Positions 44,874 through 53,010 of a stretch of DNA of 64,000 nt are shown here, piece by piece. The notes beneath the pieces are model-generated. The model worked only from the letters and a program-made list of their open reading frames with translations. It was not told where the DNA came from and did not search any database. This stretch comes from Oscillospiraceae bacterium. GTDB taxonomy: Bacteria; Bacillota; Clostridia; Oscillospirales; CAG-272. The translations under genes and the position numbers were made by a program. The first letter of the stretch is position 1, and the number at the start of each line of letters is the position of its first letter. The stretch spans positions 66,358-130,357 of the forward strand of contig SVSE01000006.1 of NCBI GenBank assembly GCA_015064445.1. The letters are read 5' to 3'.

Positions 44874-44902
44874 ATTTTATCACTATTTACTTATAAAATC
44901 AA
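44874..44902 (-). promoter_or_regulatory. SigA-type promoter of the ABC exporter operon
   Basis: Minus strand TTGATT (44902-44897), 17 bases, TAAAAT (44879-44874), with TGA before the -10. Confidence 0.7.
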
Positions 44903-44983
44903 TACAAATATTCGATAAATTTTGTAAATTTTTGTGTCTTATTTTGTTAAAAATTCACCCAAAAAAATAGTTCAATAAACTAA

Positions 44984-45006
44984 AAAAGGATGCCACGCAT
45001 CCTTTT
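44984..45006 (-). terminator. Terminator of the mini-RNase III gene
   Basis: AAAAGGATGC/GCATCCTTTT hairpin with loop CAC and A/T runs; it overlaps the end of the mini-RNase III coding region on the minus strand. Confidence 0.85.
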
Positions 45007-45382
45007 ATTTAATATCTGAATATGCAAGCGAAAATAGCTCGTTTATTCTTGCCTCATCTCTTTTGAGATGGAGATAACCAAAAATAGCCTCGAAGCCAGT
45101 CGCATTCTTGTATTCAAGCGGAGAAGCACTCTTTGGAATGTTTAAATGCGATGAATTCTTGCCACGCTTGAAGATATCAGCCTCCTCCTCGCTTAGCACA
45201 TCGGCAATTTTGAGGTAAGCCTTGCTTTGCTCAATTGCAGTGACAAATTTTCTTGCCTCCGAGTTCAATTTTGCACTCTTTTCATAGCCCCTTAAAATTA
45301 AAAGCTCACGCACCTTAATCTCGATTACAGCATCTCCAAGATACGCAAGAGCCATAGCGCTAATTTGACTAAAATTCTCCAT
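45005..45382 (-). CDS. mrnC: Mini-ribonuclease III
   Basis: Mini-III processes 23S rRNA precursor ends in Gram-positive bacteria. The 125-residue product is a lone RNase III catalytic domain without a dsRNA-binding domain: AYLGDAVIE (D and E ligands near residues 19-23) and the NATGFEAIFGYLHL helix with the second acidic site. The ATG at 45382 follows GAGG; the longer frame to 45394 adds only four residues. The gene usually follows cysS, but here it is alone. Confidence 0.95.
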   Translation of the reverse strand: MENFSQISAMALAYLGDAVIEIKVRELLILRGYEKSAKLNSEARKFVTAIEQSKAYLKIADVLSEEEADIFKRGKNSSHLNIPKSASPLEYKNATGFEAIFGYLHLKRDEARINELFSLAYSDIK

Positions 45383-45415
45383 AAAACCTCGCATAAAAAT
45401 CCGTTTTCTACGCTA

Positions 45416-45444
45416 ATTCTAACACATCCCTCGGTAAAAATCAA
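45416..45444 (-). promoter_or_regulatory. SigA-type promoter of the mini-RNase III gene
   Basis: Minus strand TTGATT (45444-45439), 17 bases, TAGAAT (45421-45416), with TGT before the -10. It is only eight bases from the divergent promoter at 45452. Confidence 0.7.
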
Positions 45445-45451
45445 TAAACTA

Positions 45452-45480
45452 TTGAAATATTAATAAAAATGTGGTAAAAT
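45452..45480 (+). promoter_or_regulatory. SigA-type promoter of the flavin oxidoreductase operon
   Basis: TTGAAA (45452-45457), 17 bases, TAAAAT (45475-45480), with TGG before the -10. TGAGGAG then precedes the ATG at 45517. Confidence 0.75.
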
Positions 45481-45516
45481 AAGGTTGATCATAAACTTAA
45501 CTTTTTGAGGAGATTT

Positions 45517-46962
45517 ATGCTTTACGATGTAATTATCATAGGCGCTGGTATAAGTGGCGCTATGTGTTCATATAGCTTGGCAAAATATAATGTTAGTGTT
45601 TGTGTGCTTGAGGCGGGCGAGGATGTTGCCTATGGCTCAACCCGTGCAAACTCTGCAATCGTCCACGCTGGCTACGATGCCAAGGAGGGCTCATTAAAGG
45701 CTCTTTTGAATGTCCGTGGATGCGAAATGATGGAAAAAATCGCACGCTCTCTTGATGTCCATTACGAGAAGTGTGGCTCTCTTGTTATCGGCTTTGACGA
45801 AAGGGACAGAGAGCATATTGAGCTTCTTAAAAGGCGTGGCGATATAAATGGCGTTAAGGATTTGAGAATCATCGAAAGGGATGAGCTTATGGCGCTCGAG
45901 CCATATGTTTCTGACGATGCAACCTGCGCGCTTCTTGCTCCAACAGCAGGAATTGTCTGCCCATATGACCTTGCCTTCGCTGTAAGCGAAAATGCTGTTA
46001 CAAACGGTGCAGAATTTCGTTTTGACTTCAAGGTGGATAAGATAGAATGCTCGGACGGAATTTATTCCGTTTATTCGGGCGAAAATTGTGTTCAGGGAAA
46101 ATATGTGCTCAACTGCGCTGGCTTATATTGTGATGAAATCGCTAACCTCGCAGGCGACCCATTGCCATTTGAAATAATCCCAAGGCGTGGCGAATATATG
46201 CTTCTTGATAAAATCGAGAGCAAGATTGCACATCACACACTCTTTGTTACACCAAGCGAAAAGGGAAAGGGAATACTCGTTTCTCCAACAGCTGACGGAA
46301 ATATTATCGTTGGGCCTAATGCTAACCTTGTAGAGGAAAAGAGCGATACAAGTGTAACCTATGAGGGGCTTGACGAGATTGCCGAGGGCGCAAGGCTTAT
46401 TGTGCCTGATATTAACCTGAAGGCAAATATAACCTCATTTGCAGGAGTAAGACCTACTCCTTCAAGTGGAGATTTCTATATTCAAGCATCCGAAAAATGT
46501 AAAAATTTTGTTCATGTTGCGGGAATTGAGTCCCCAGGGCTTGCATCATCCCCTGCAATCGGTGAATATGTTGTCGAGATTCTTCGTAAAATCGGTCTTG
46601 CCCTCGTTTCAAGGGAAAATTATATTCCAACTCGCTCAAAGGACGGAAATTATAAGCTTTTCTGCGATATGACAGGCGAGGAAAGGGCAGAGGCGATAAA
46701 GAAAAACCCCGCATTTGCAAAGATGATTTGTCGTTGTGAAAACATAACCGAGGGCGATATTCTTGGCGCAATTCATCGTCCTATTCCTGCGCACACTGTT
46801 GATATGGTAAAGCGCCGTACAAGGTCTGGAATGGGCAGATGCCAAGGCGGATTTTGTCGTACAAGAGTTGCTGATATTATCTCGCGTGAGCTTGGTATTC
46901 CTCTAAGCGAGGTAAGAAAATTCACTAAAAACTCAAAAATACTTTACGGAAAAACCAAATGA
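45517..46962 (+). CDS. GlpA/GlpO-like FAD-dependent oxidoreductase with C-terminal [2Fe-2S] BFD domain
   Basis: A 481-residue flavoprotein. It opens with a dinucleotide motif (DVIIIGAGISGAMCSY), has the DAO-like SxRANSAIVHAGYD substrate-site segment, and ends in a BFD-like iron-sulfur domain with cysteines in MICRCENIT and MGRCQGGFC. The domain order matches anaerobic glycerol-3-phosphate dehydrogenase GlpA. In Clostridia such genes are followed by a thioredoxin-reductase-like partner and a DUF1667 protein, exactly as here. No glpK or glpF is nearby, so the substrate (glycerol-3-phosphate or another 2-hydroxy acid) is unproven. The start at 45517 follows TGAGGAGATTT. Confidence 0.9.
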   Translation: MLYDVIIIGAGISGAMCSYSLAKYNVSVCVLEAGEDVAYGSTRANSAIVHAGYDAKEGSLKALLNVRGCEMMEKIARSLDVHYEKCGSLVIGFDERDREHIELLKRRGDINGVKDLRIIERDELMALEPYVSDDATCALLAPTAGIVCPYDLAFAVSENAVTNGAEFRFDFKVDKIECSDGIYSVYSGENCVQGKYVLNCAGLYCDEIANLAGDPLPFEIIPRRGEYMLLDKIESKIAHHTLFVTPSEKGKGILVSPTADGNIIVGPNANLVEEKSDTSVTYEGLDEIAEGARLIVPDINLKANITSFAGVRPTPSSGDFYIQASEKCKNFVHVAGIESPGLASSPAIGEYVVEILRKIGLALVSRENYIPTRSKDGNYKLFCDMTGEERAEAIKKNPAFAKMICRCENITEGDILGAIHRPIPAHTVDMVKRRTRSGMGRCQGGFCRTRVADIISRELGIPLSEVRKFTKNSKILYGKTK

Positions 46963-46969
46963 GGCGCAA

Positions 46970-48241
46970 ATGGAAAAGAAGCTGATAATAATAGGCGCAG
47001 GACCGGCGGGTCTTGCCTCGGCTATCGGCGCTTGCGAAAATGGAGTTGCCCCCGATGATATTCTCATTATTGAGCGAGAAAGGGAGCTTGGAGGAGTGCT
47101 AAATCAATGCATTCACGATGGCTTTGGCGAGTATTCCTTGGGCAAAAGCCTCACAGGCACAGAGTACGCCGAATTCTTTATAAATAAAGTAAAGGAATTA
47201 AAAATTCCTTATCTTACCGATTCAACCGTTTTGTCTATTACTCCCGAAAAGGAAATTACCTTTGTCTCGACCACCCTGGGCTACACAACGATAAAAGCAC
47301 AGGCAATAATTTTGGCTATGGGCTGTCGAGAGCGCTCACATGGTTCTCTTCGTATTGCAGGAACTCGCCCTGCGGGAATTTTCTCGGCAGGAACTGTTCA
47401 GCGCTTTATAAATATCGACGGTCATCTTCCAGGCAAAAGGGTAGTGCTTTTCGGCTCTGGCGATATCGGACTTGTAACAGCCCGTCGTCTTATGCTTGAG
47501 GGCGCAAAAATTGTAGGTGCATACGAGGGAAAGAAATATCCAAGAGGTCTTGATAAAAATGTCAAGGAGTGCCTTGAGGACTTTGGCATTTCCTTACAAA
47601 CCGGAAAGACCATTTCCAAAATTCTCGGCAAGGAAAGGGTCGAGGGAGTTATCATATCTGATATAGACGAAAATCACAAAATCATAAAGGGCACAGAGCA
47701 ACAGGTAAAGTGCGATACAATCGTTTTGTCGCTCGGTCTTACTCCTGATAACATTATCAGTATGGATGCAGGAATAGAAATCGGCAGAAAAACGCACGGA
47801 CCGGTCGTTGACCAAAGCTATCGCACCTCCCTTGATGGTGTATTTGCGTGTGGAAATGCCTTGCATATACACGACCTTGCCGATTTTATCTCAAGAGAAT
47901 CGCATAAGGCAGGCAGATGTGCTGGCGCATATGTAAACGGAAAGCTCCCAAGCCCTACCAAAGCTCTTGAAATCTCATATAACGACGATATAAAATATAC
48001 CGTTCCTCAAAAATTATCATTGCCATTTTACGATGCGAGCAATTATATAGTCCTTTCATACAGAGTAGCAAGAGTTATGCAAAGGGCAAAAATATCTCTT
48101 ATCGTTGATGGAGAGGCGATATATAGTGAGGAGCAATATGATATATCTCCGTCGAGAAGAAATAAAATAAAGCTTTATCCCGACCTGCTTGCCAAGCTTT
48201 CAGAGGCAACAGAGGTTCGCCTTGAAGCTATGGAGGTGTAA
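46970..48241 (+). CDS. FAD/NAD(P)-dependent oxidoreductase, partner of the GlpA-like protein
   Basis: A 423-residue pyridine nucleotide-disulfide-type oxidoreductase with FAD motif IIIGAGPAGLASA (residues 6-18), a second dinucleotide motif VVLFGSGDIGLVTARR near residue 158 and SLGLTPDN near 255. No redox-active CxxC is seen. It should pass electrons between NAD(P)H and the upstream flavoprotein. It starts seven bases after that gene and its end touches the DUF1667 gene. Confidence 0.88.
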   Translation: MEKKLIIIGAGPAGLASAIGACENGVAPDDILIIERERELGGVLNQCIHDGFGEYSLGKSLTGTEYAEFFINKVKELKIPYLTDSTVLSITPEKEITFVSTTLGYTTIKAQAIILAMGCRERSHGSLRIAGTRPAGIFSAGTVQRFINIDGHLPGKRVVLFGSGDIGLVTARRLMLEGAKIVGAYEGKKYPRGLDKNVKECLEDFGISLQTGKTISKILGKERVEGVIISDIDENHKIIKGTEQQVKCDTIVLSLGLTPDNIISMDAGIEIGRKTHGPVVDQSYRTSLDGVFACGNALHIHDLADFISRESHKAGRCAGAYVNGKLPSPTKALEISYNDDIKYTVPQKLSLPFYDASNYIVLSYRVARVMQRAKISLIVDGEAIYSEEQYDISPSRRNKIKLYPDLLAKLSEATEVRLEAMEV

Positions 48242-48242
48242 T

Positions 48243-48458
48243 ATGATACTGACCTCTACCGTTAAGATAAAAAGCAAGAAAAGCGCTCTTGCGCCTGTTA
48301 AAACCACAATGGATATTCCTATGGATAAATTGCCTGAGGCAATGGCGCAAATAAACAAGGTACAGCTTCACGCACCCGTGGCGCTTGGCGACATTGTAAT
48401 CGAAAACTTTATTTTCGACGGATGCGCACTTGTTGTAACAAAAACAATAGTAGAATAA
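48243..48458 (+). CDS. Truncated DUF1667 protein (C-terminal half only)
   Basis: A 71-residue protein that matches the second half of DUF1667: LTSTVKI, then PVKTTMDIPMDKL, QINKVQLHAPVALGDIVIEN and a final VTKT. Usual family members have about 115-120 residues and begin with a metal- or Fe-S-binding part that contains two CxxC-like motifs; that part is absent, and no in-frame or shifted copy lies upstream, where the reading frame is occupied by the oxidoreductase gene. A strong GGAGGTG precedes the ATG, so it is translated. It is the third gene of the operon. Its role is likely structural or stabilising. Confidence 0.75.
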   Translation: MILTSTVKIKSKKSALAPVKTTMDIPMDKLPEAMAQINKVQLHAPVALGDIVIENFIFDGCALVVTKTIVE

Positions 48459-48462
48459 AAAG

Positions 48463-48492
48463 AAAAACGACAATCTTGAGATTGTCGTTTTT
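48463..48492. terminator. Bidirectional terminator shared by the oxidoreductase operon and tRNA-Leu
   Basis: AAAAACGACAATCT/AGATTGTCGTTTTT hairpin with T runs on both strands. On the minus strand it directly follows the tRNA CCA end. Confidence 0.9.
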
Positions 48493-48579
48493 TGGTGCCG
48501 GTGATCGGGGTCGAACCGATACGGTATCACTACCACAGGATTTTGAGTCCAGCACGTCTACCAATTCCATCACACCGGC
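48493..48579 (-). tRNA. tRNA-Leu (anticodon CAA)
   Basis: An 87-base class II tRNA. The acceptor arms GCCGGTG and CACCGGC pair perfectly, CCA is encoded, the T arm reads CGG-TTCGACC-CCG, and a long variable arm is present. The anticodon loop CTCAAAA gives CAA, reading UUG. The anticodon stem CTGGA/TCCTG has a U-U mismatch at the second pair. It is transcribed against pcrA. Confidence 0.93.
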
Positions 48580-48600
48580 ATATTTTTTGTTTGCTCGATT

Positions 48601-48629
48601 ATTCTAACATAGTTTTTTTGAAAATGCAA
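48601..48629 (-). promoter_or_regulatory. SigA-type promoter of tRNA-Leu
   Basis: Minus strand TTGCAT (48629-48624), 17 bases, TAGAAT (48606-48601), with TGT before the -10. Confidence 0.75.
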
Positions 48630-48683
48630 TACCTTTTTCTAAAAAAATCAAGAAATTTGTTATAAATAAAAACTTATTTGCCC

Positions 48684-48712
48684 TTTACTTTTTAATAAAA
48701 CTGTGTTATTAT
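48684..48712 (+). promoter_or_regulatory. Probable promoter of pcrA
   Basis: TTTACT (48684-48689), 17 bases, TATTAT (48707-48712), with TGT before the -10. A transcript starting near 48719 would leave a leader of nine bases before the ATG at 48728. Confidence 0.6.
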
Positions 48713-48727
48713 TATATGTGATATTAA

Positions 48728-51112
48728 ATGAAACGGAAAATGAAAATGACACAACAGGAAATAAGTAGATTTGTAAGGGCGAAGCGCGCCCTTTTCGATA
48801 AGCACTATTCGTTTCTCAACTCAAAGCAAAGAGAGGCTGTATATTCAGTAAATGGGCCTCTTTTGATTTTGGCAGGCGCAGGAAGCGGAAAGACAACCGT
48901 GCTTGTTAATAGAATTGCTCATATAATCAAATATGGAGACGCCTATTATACGGACTATGTTCCTGAGTTTATGACTGAGGATACGCTTTCCGACCTCGAG
49001 GATGCAATAAATTTGCCGAATGAGCAAATAGAGAAGTATCTTGAGCTTTTTGCGAAAAATCCTTGTCCTACCTGGGGAATTCTTGCAATCACCTTTACAA
49101 ACAAGGCTGCAAATGAAATCAAGGAGCGTCTTGAGCGAATTTTAAAGGAGGATGCCTCGGAAATTTGGGCAGGCACCTTCCACTCAATATGTATGCGCAT
49201 TCTTCGCCGTAATGGAGAGCTTGTGGGCTATCGCCCTGGCTTTAGCGTGTGTGACGCAGATGATGCTAAGAAGCTTATCTCGGCTTCAATTAAGGAGCTT
49301 GGAATAAACGAAAAAATCCTCTCGGTTAAGGATATTCAAAATATCATAAGTCGTGCTAAGGACAAGCTTATGACCCCTGACGACTATCGTGCCGATGCAG
49401 GAAACGATTACAAGTACAAATTAGTTGCAGATGTCTATGAAAAATATCAGAAAAATCTTGAAAGCTCAAATGTTCTCGACTTTGATGATATTATTATGAA
49501 GACGGTAATGCTTCTTCGTCAAAATCCCGATGTTCTTATGCAATATCAAAACAAGTTCAGATATGTTTGCATTGATGAGTATCAGGATACAAACGAGGCG
49601 CAATTTGCGCTTGTGAAGCTTCTTTCGGACTTTTATAGAAATATAATGGTAGTTGGCGACGATGACCAGAGTATCTATAAATTCCGTGGCGCAACAATTG
49701 AAAACATTCTTAATTTTGACTCAACATATCAGGAGGCTAAGGTTGTAAAGCTTGAACAAAATTATCGTTCAACCTCAAACATTCTTAATGCCGCAAACGG
49801 TCTTATCTCTAAAAACTACCACAAGCACAAAAAGGAGCTTTGGTGTGCAAATGAGCAGGGCGAAAAAATTGTGGTAAAGGAAACTCCATCGCAAAATGAT
49901 GAGGCTCGCTTTATCGTTGACGAGATAATTCGCCTAAAAGAGAAGAACGGATATAATTACAAGGATTTTGCAGTTCTTTATAGAATGAACGCGCTTTCTC
50001 GAAGCCTTGAGACAATTTTTGCCAACAGTGGTATTCCATATCGTATGCTCGGCGCTCATCGCTTCTATGACCGTGAGGAAATCAAGGATATGATTGCATA
50101 TCTTTCGGTTATAAACAACCCTGACGACAGCGTTCATCTTCGCAGAATTTACAATAAGCCTGCAAGGAGAATAGGCGATACCTCGTACGAGAGGGCGTCA
50201 ACAATCGCAACAGAGCTTGGTGTAAATCTGCTTACTGTTATGAAAAATGCGTTCTCATATAACGCAATTCCTAAAACAGCAATGCTTCCTATGACGGAAC
50301 TTGCAAATATGATATTTAGCTTCCGTGCAGAGCTTGAAAACACACCTCTTGACACACTTCTTGAAATGGTTATCAAGCGCACAGGCTATGAAAAAATGCT
50401 CATTGAAGAGGGCGAGAGTGGCAAGGAAAGGCGTGAAAACCTTGAACAGCTTATAACCGCTATCAAGGAGTATGAAAATGAAAACGAGGATGCAACTCTT
50501 ACAGGCTTCTTGGAGCAGATTGCACTCGTCGCCGATGTCGATAAATATGATGAAAACGATGATACAGTAATTCTTATGACCATTCATAGCGCGAAGGGAC
50601 TTGAATTTCCAATAGTCTTTATTCCAGGTATGGAGGAATGTATCTTCCCATCACAGCAAACAATTATGTTCCCGTCCGAAATTGAGGAGGAAAGACGACT
50701 TGCATATGTAGCCATTACAAGAGCTAAAAAGGCACTTTATATGGTTCACGCAAAGGAGCGAATGATGCACGGAATGACAATGCACAATCCTCTTTCGAGA
50801 TTCGTCAAGGAAATAGACCCATCGTTCCTCGAAATTCAAAAGGTTGCGATATCGAGAGGCTCGTTTGCAATGCCACAGAGCAGAGGCACAATCTCCTTTA
50901 CAGAGGCACTTACAGGCACTAAAAAGCAAGAGAAAAAGCCACTTGTTCACTATGGCATAGGCGATAGGGTAAACCACGCATCCTTTGGCGATGGAACCGT
51001 TATCGGAGTAACACCGATGAGCAACGATTTTATGTACGAAATTATGTTCGATACAGTAGGAACAAAAAAGCTTATGGCGACATATACACAGCGCCTTATG
51101 CACAAGATTTAA
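48728..51112 (+). CDS. pcrA: ATP-dependent DNA helicase PcrA/UvrD
   Basis: A 794-residue superfamily 1A helicase for repair and replication restart. Motif I is AGAGSGKTT (residues 49-57); other motifs are AITFTNKAANEI, DEYQDTN, VGDDDQSIYKFRGA, QNYRST, TIHSAKGLEFPIVF and VAITRAKK. The C-terminal YGIGDRVNHASFGDGTV tail is the PcrA-type RNA-polymerase-binding Tudor-like segment. Two in-frame ATGs compete: 48728 and 48746; the second better fits the short leader, but neither has a strong binding site. ligA, often beside pcrA, is not here. Confidence 0.94.
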   Translation: MKRKMKMTQQEISRFVRAKRALFDKHYSFLNSKQREAVYSVNGPLLILAGAGSGKTTVLVNRIAHIIKYGDAYYTDYVPEFMTEDTLSDLEDAINLPNEQIEKYLELFAKNPCPTWGILAITFTNKAANEIKERLERILKEDASEIWAGTFHSICMRILRRNGELVGYRPGFSVCDADDAKKLISASIKELGINEKILSVKDIQNIISRAKDKLMTPDDYRADAGNDYKYKLVADVYEKYQKNLESSNVLDFDDIIMKTVMLLRQNPDVLMQYQNKFRYVCIDEYQDTNEAQFALVKLLSDFYRNIMVVGDDDQSIYKFRGATIENILNFDSTYQEAKVVKLEQNYRSTSNILNAANGLISKNYHKHKKELWCANEQGEKIVVKETPSQNDEARFIVDEIIRLKEKNGYNYKDFAVLYRMNALSRSLETIFANSGIPYRMLGAHRFYDREEIKDMIAYLSVINNPDDSVHLRRIYNKPARRIGDTSYERASTIATELGVNLLTVMKNAFSYNAIPKTAMLPMTELANMIFSFRAELENTPLDTLLEMVIKRTGYEKMLIEEGESGKERRENLEQLITAIKEYENENEDATLTGFLEQIALVADVDKYDENDDTVILMTIHSAKGLEFPIVFIPGMEECIFPSQQTIMFPSEIEEERRLAYVAITRAKKALYMVHAKERMMHGMTMHNPLSRFVKEIDPSFLEIQKVAISRGSFAMPQSRGTISFTEALTGTKKQEKKPLVHYGIGDRVNHASFGDGTVIGVTPMSNDFMYEIMFDTVGTKKLMATYTQRLMHKI

Positions 51113-51154
51113 CAATTTTTAAATTTATAAATTCAAAAATTCAAGGAGAACACT

Positions 51155-52867
51155 ATGAACATTCCAAGACCGGAGCATCCAAATCCCCAATTTGAAAGAG
51201 AAGACTGGATAAATCTTAACGGAGAGTGGCAGTTTGAGTACGATTTCGGTATCAGTGGACGTGATAGAAAATTCTATGAGCGCGATTCACTTAATTCGAA
51301 AATTATCGTTCCATTTTGCCCTGAAAGCGTACTTTCTGGAATAGGAAATACCGACTTTCTTAACTGCGTTTGGTATTTGAAAAATGTTGAAATTCCAGTA
51401 ACCGATAAAAGAGTAATTTTGCATTTTGGAGCAGTAGATTATGAAAGCTATATTTATGTAAATCATAAAGAGGTTTACCACAATATCGGTGGCTATGTTG
51501 GCTTCGAAATTGACATTACAGACTATGTAACCAAGGGCGAAAGCAATGTTATTACCGTTTGCGCTATCGACACAAATCCAAAGGGTAAGGCATCAGGAAA
51601 GCAGTCGAAATGCTATTATTCACAGGGCTGTGATTATACTCGTACAACAGGTATTTGGCAGACAGTTTGGCTCGAATTCGTAGACACATCCTACATAAAA
51701 AGCGTAAAGTATTACCCTGCAATCGAGGATCAAAGCCTTCAAATCGAGGTTGAGGTAGTTGGAAGCGCACACTTCACAGCTGAGGCAAGCTATGAGGGCA
51801 AGAAAATGGGCAAGGCTGAGGCTGATTTGCCAAATGGCATTTCAAGATTGACCTTAAAGCTTGATGAGCTTCATCTTTGGGAGGTTGGTAAGGGCAGACT
51901 CTATGACCTTACACTCACATATGGAAACGATAAGGTAAAGAGCTACTTTGGTATGAGAACAACAGCCTTTGCCGATAGAAAATATCTTCTTAACGGTAAG
52001 GATACCTTCCTTGTAACTGTCCTTGACCAAGGCTTCTACAAAAAGGGAATTTATACGGCAGAAACCGATGAGGAGCTCGTACAGGACATCTATTTGTCAC
52101 TTGACGCAGGCTTCAACGGAGCAAGGCTCCACCAGAAGGTATTCGAGCCAAGATTCCTCTATCACTGCGATAAGCTCGGCTATCTCGTGTTTGGCGAGGC
52201 TGGAAACTGGGGACTTGATTATTCAGATATGAATCAGCTTACACCATTCTTGCTCGAATGGCAAAGAGAGATTCAAAGAGACTTCAACCACCCATCAATC
52301 ATCGGCTGGTGCCCACTTAATGAAACATGGGATTTTGATTATAGACACCAAAACGATGACTTTATAAGAGCGCTTTATTATTCAACAAAGGCAATGGATA
52401 CAACTCGTCCTTGCATTGCCACAAGCGGTAACTATCAGGTTGTTTCTGACATTTATGACCTTCACGATTACATTCAGGAAAAGGATCAATTCGAGGAAAT
52501 TTATCTCGCTCCAAGCCTTGAGGAAATGTGCGAAAAATACGATAAAAAGCACGAGTGGGTGTCAAAATATCAAAAATCACTCGAATACAAGGATATGCCA
52601 CTTTTCTTAAGCGAGTACGGTGGTATTCAATGGGATATTCAAGGCGTCGGTGGCTGGGGCTACGGCAACGGACCAAAGACTGAGGAGGAGTATATGGAAA
52701 GATACGAGTATCTTACCAAAGCTCTCATCGACTCTCCATATGTATGTGGACTCTGCTATACACAGCTCTATGATGTAGAGCAGGAGGTTAACGGAATCTA
52801 CACCTATGACCGTCAAAAGAAATTCGATATCTCACGAATCCGCGCTGTAAATACAAGCAAAAAATAA
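51155..52867 (+). CDS. GH2 family glycoside hydrolase
   Basis: A 570-residue cytoplasmic enzyme with the GH2 order: jelly-roll domain (NLNGEWQFEYD ... VWYLKNVEIP), Ig-like domain, then TIM barrel. The acid/base is Glu390 in GWCPLNETWDF and the nucleophile is Glu487 in LFLSEYGGIQW. It is shorter than LacZ because it lacks the C-terminal domains, and the substrate could be a beta-galactoside, glucuronide or mannoside. AAGGAGAACACT precedes the ATG, and a long inverted-repeat terminator follows. Confidence 0.92.
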   Translation: MNIPRPEHPNPQFEREDWINLNGEWQFEYDFGISGRDRKFYERDSLNSKIIVPFCPESVLSGIGNTDFLNCVWYLKNVEIPVTDKRVILHFGAVDYESYIYVNHKEVYHNIGGYVGFEIDITDYVTKGESNVITVCAIDTNPKGKASGKQSKCYYSQGCDYTRTTGIWQTVWLEFVDTSYIKSVKYYPAIEDQSLQIEVEVVGSAHFTAEASYEGKKMGKAEADLPNGISRLTLKLDELHLWEVGKGRLYDLTLTYGNDKVKSYFGMRTTAFADRKYLLNGKDTFLVTVLDQGFYKKGIYTAETDEELVQDIYLSLDAGFNGARLHQKVFEPRFLYHCDKLGYLVFGEAGNWGLDYSDMNQLTPFLLEWQREIQRDFNHPSIIGWCPLNETWDFDYRHQNDDFIRALYYSTKAMDTTRPCIATSGNYQVVSDIYDLHDYIQEKDQFEEIYLAPSLEEMCEKYDKKHEWVSKYQKSLEYKDMPLFLSEYGGIQWDIQGVGGWGYGNGPKTEEEYMERYEYLTKALIDSPYVCGLCYTQLYDVEQEVNGIYTYDRQKKFDISRIRAVNTSKK

Positions 52868-52870
52868 TCA

Positions 52871-52904
52871 AAAAACGGACATTTTCCATAAAATGTCCGT
52901 TTTT
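52871..52904 (+). terminator. Terminator after the GH2 gene
   Basis: A perfect 15-base-pair stem (52871-52885 with 52890-52904) and CCAT loop, followed by T-rich sequence. It insulates the polysaccharide locus from the genes to its left. Confidence 0.92.
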
Positions 52905-52939
52905 CCTTTTATTTTTCACCAAAAATCTAAACTCCATTG

Positions 52940-52968
52940 TTGACAAATCACTAATATTATGATAATAT
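52940..52968 (+). promoter_or_regulatory. SigA-type promoter of the polysaccharide locus
   Basis: TTGACA (52940-52945), 17 bases, TAATAT (52963-52968), with TGA before the -10. It is the only clear promoter seen before the eleven-gene locus. Confidence 0.75.
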
Positions 52969-53010
52969 AAAATATATATTTATGCGATTTTATAAGAAAG
53001 GGGTGCCGAT

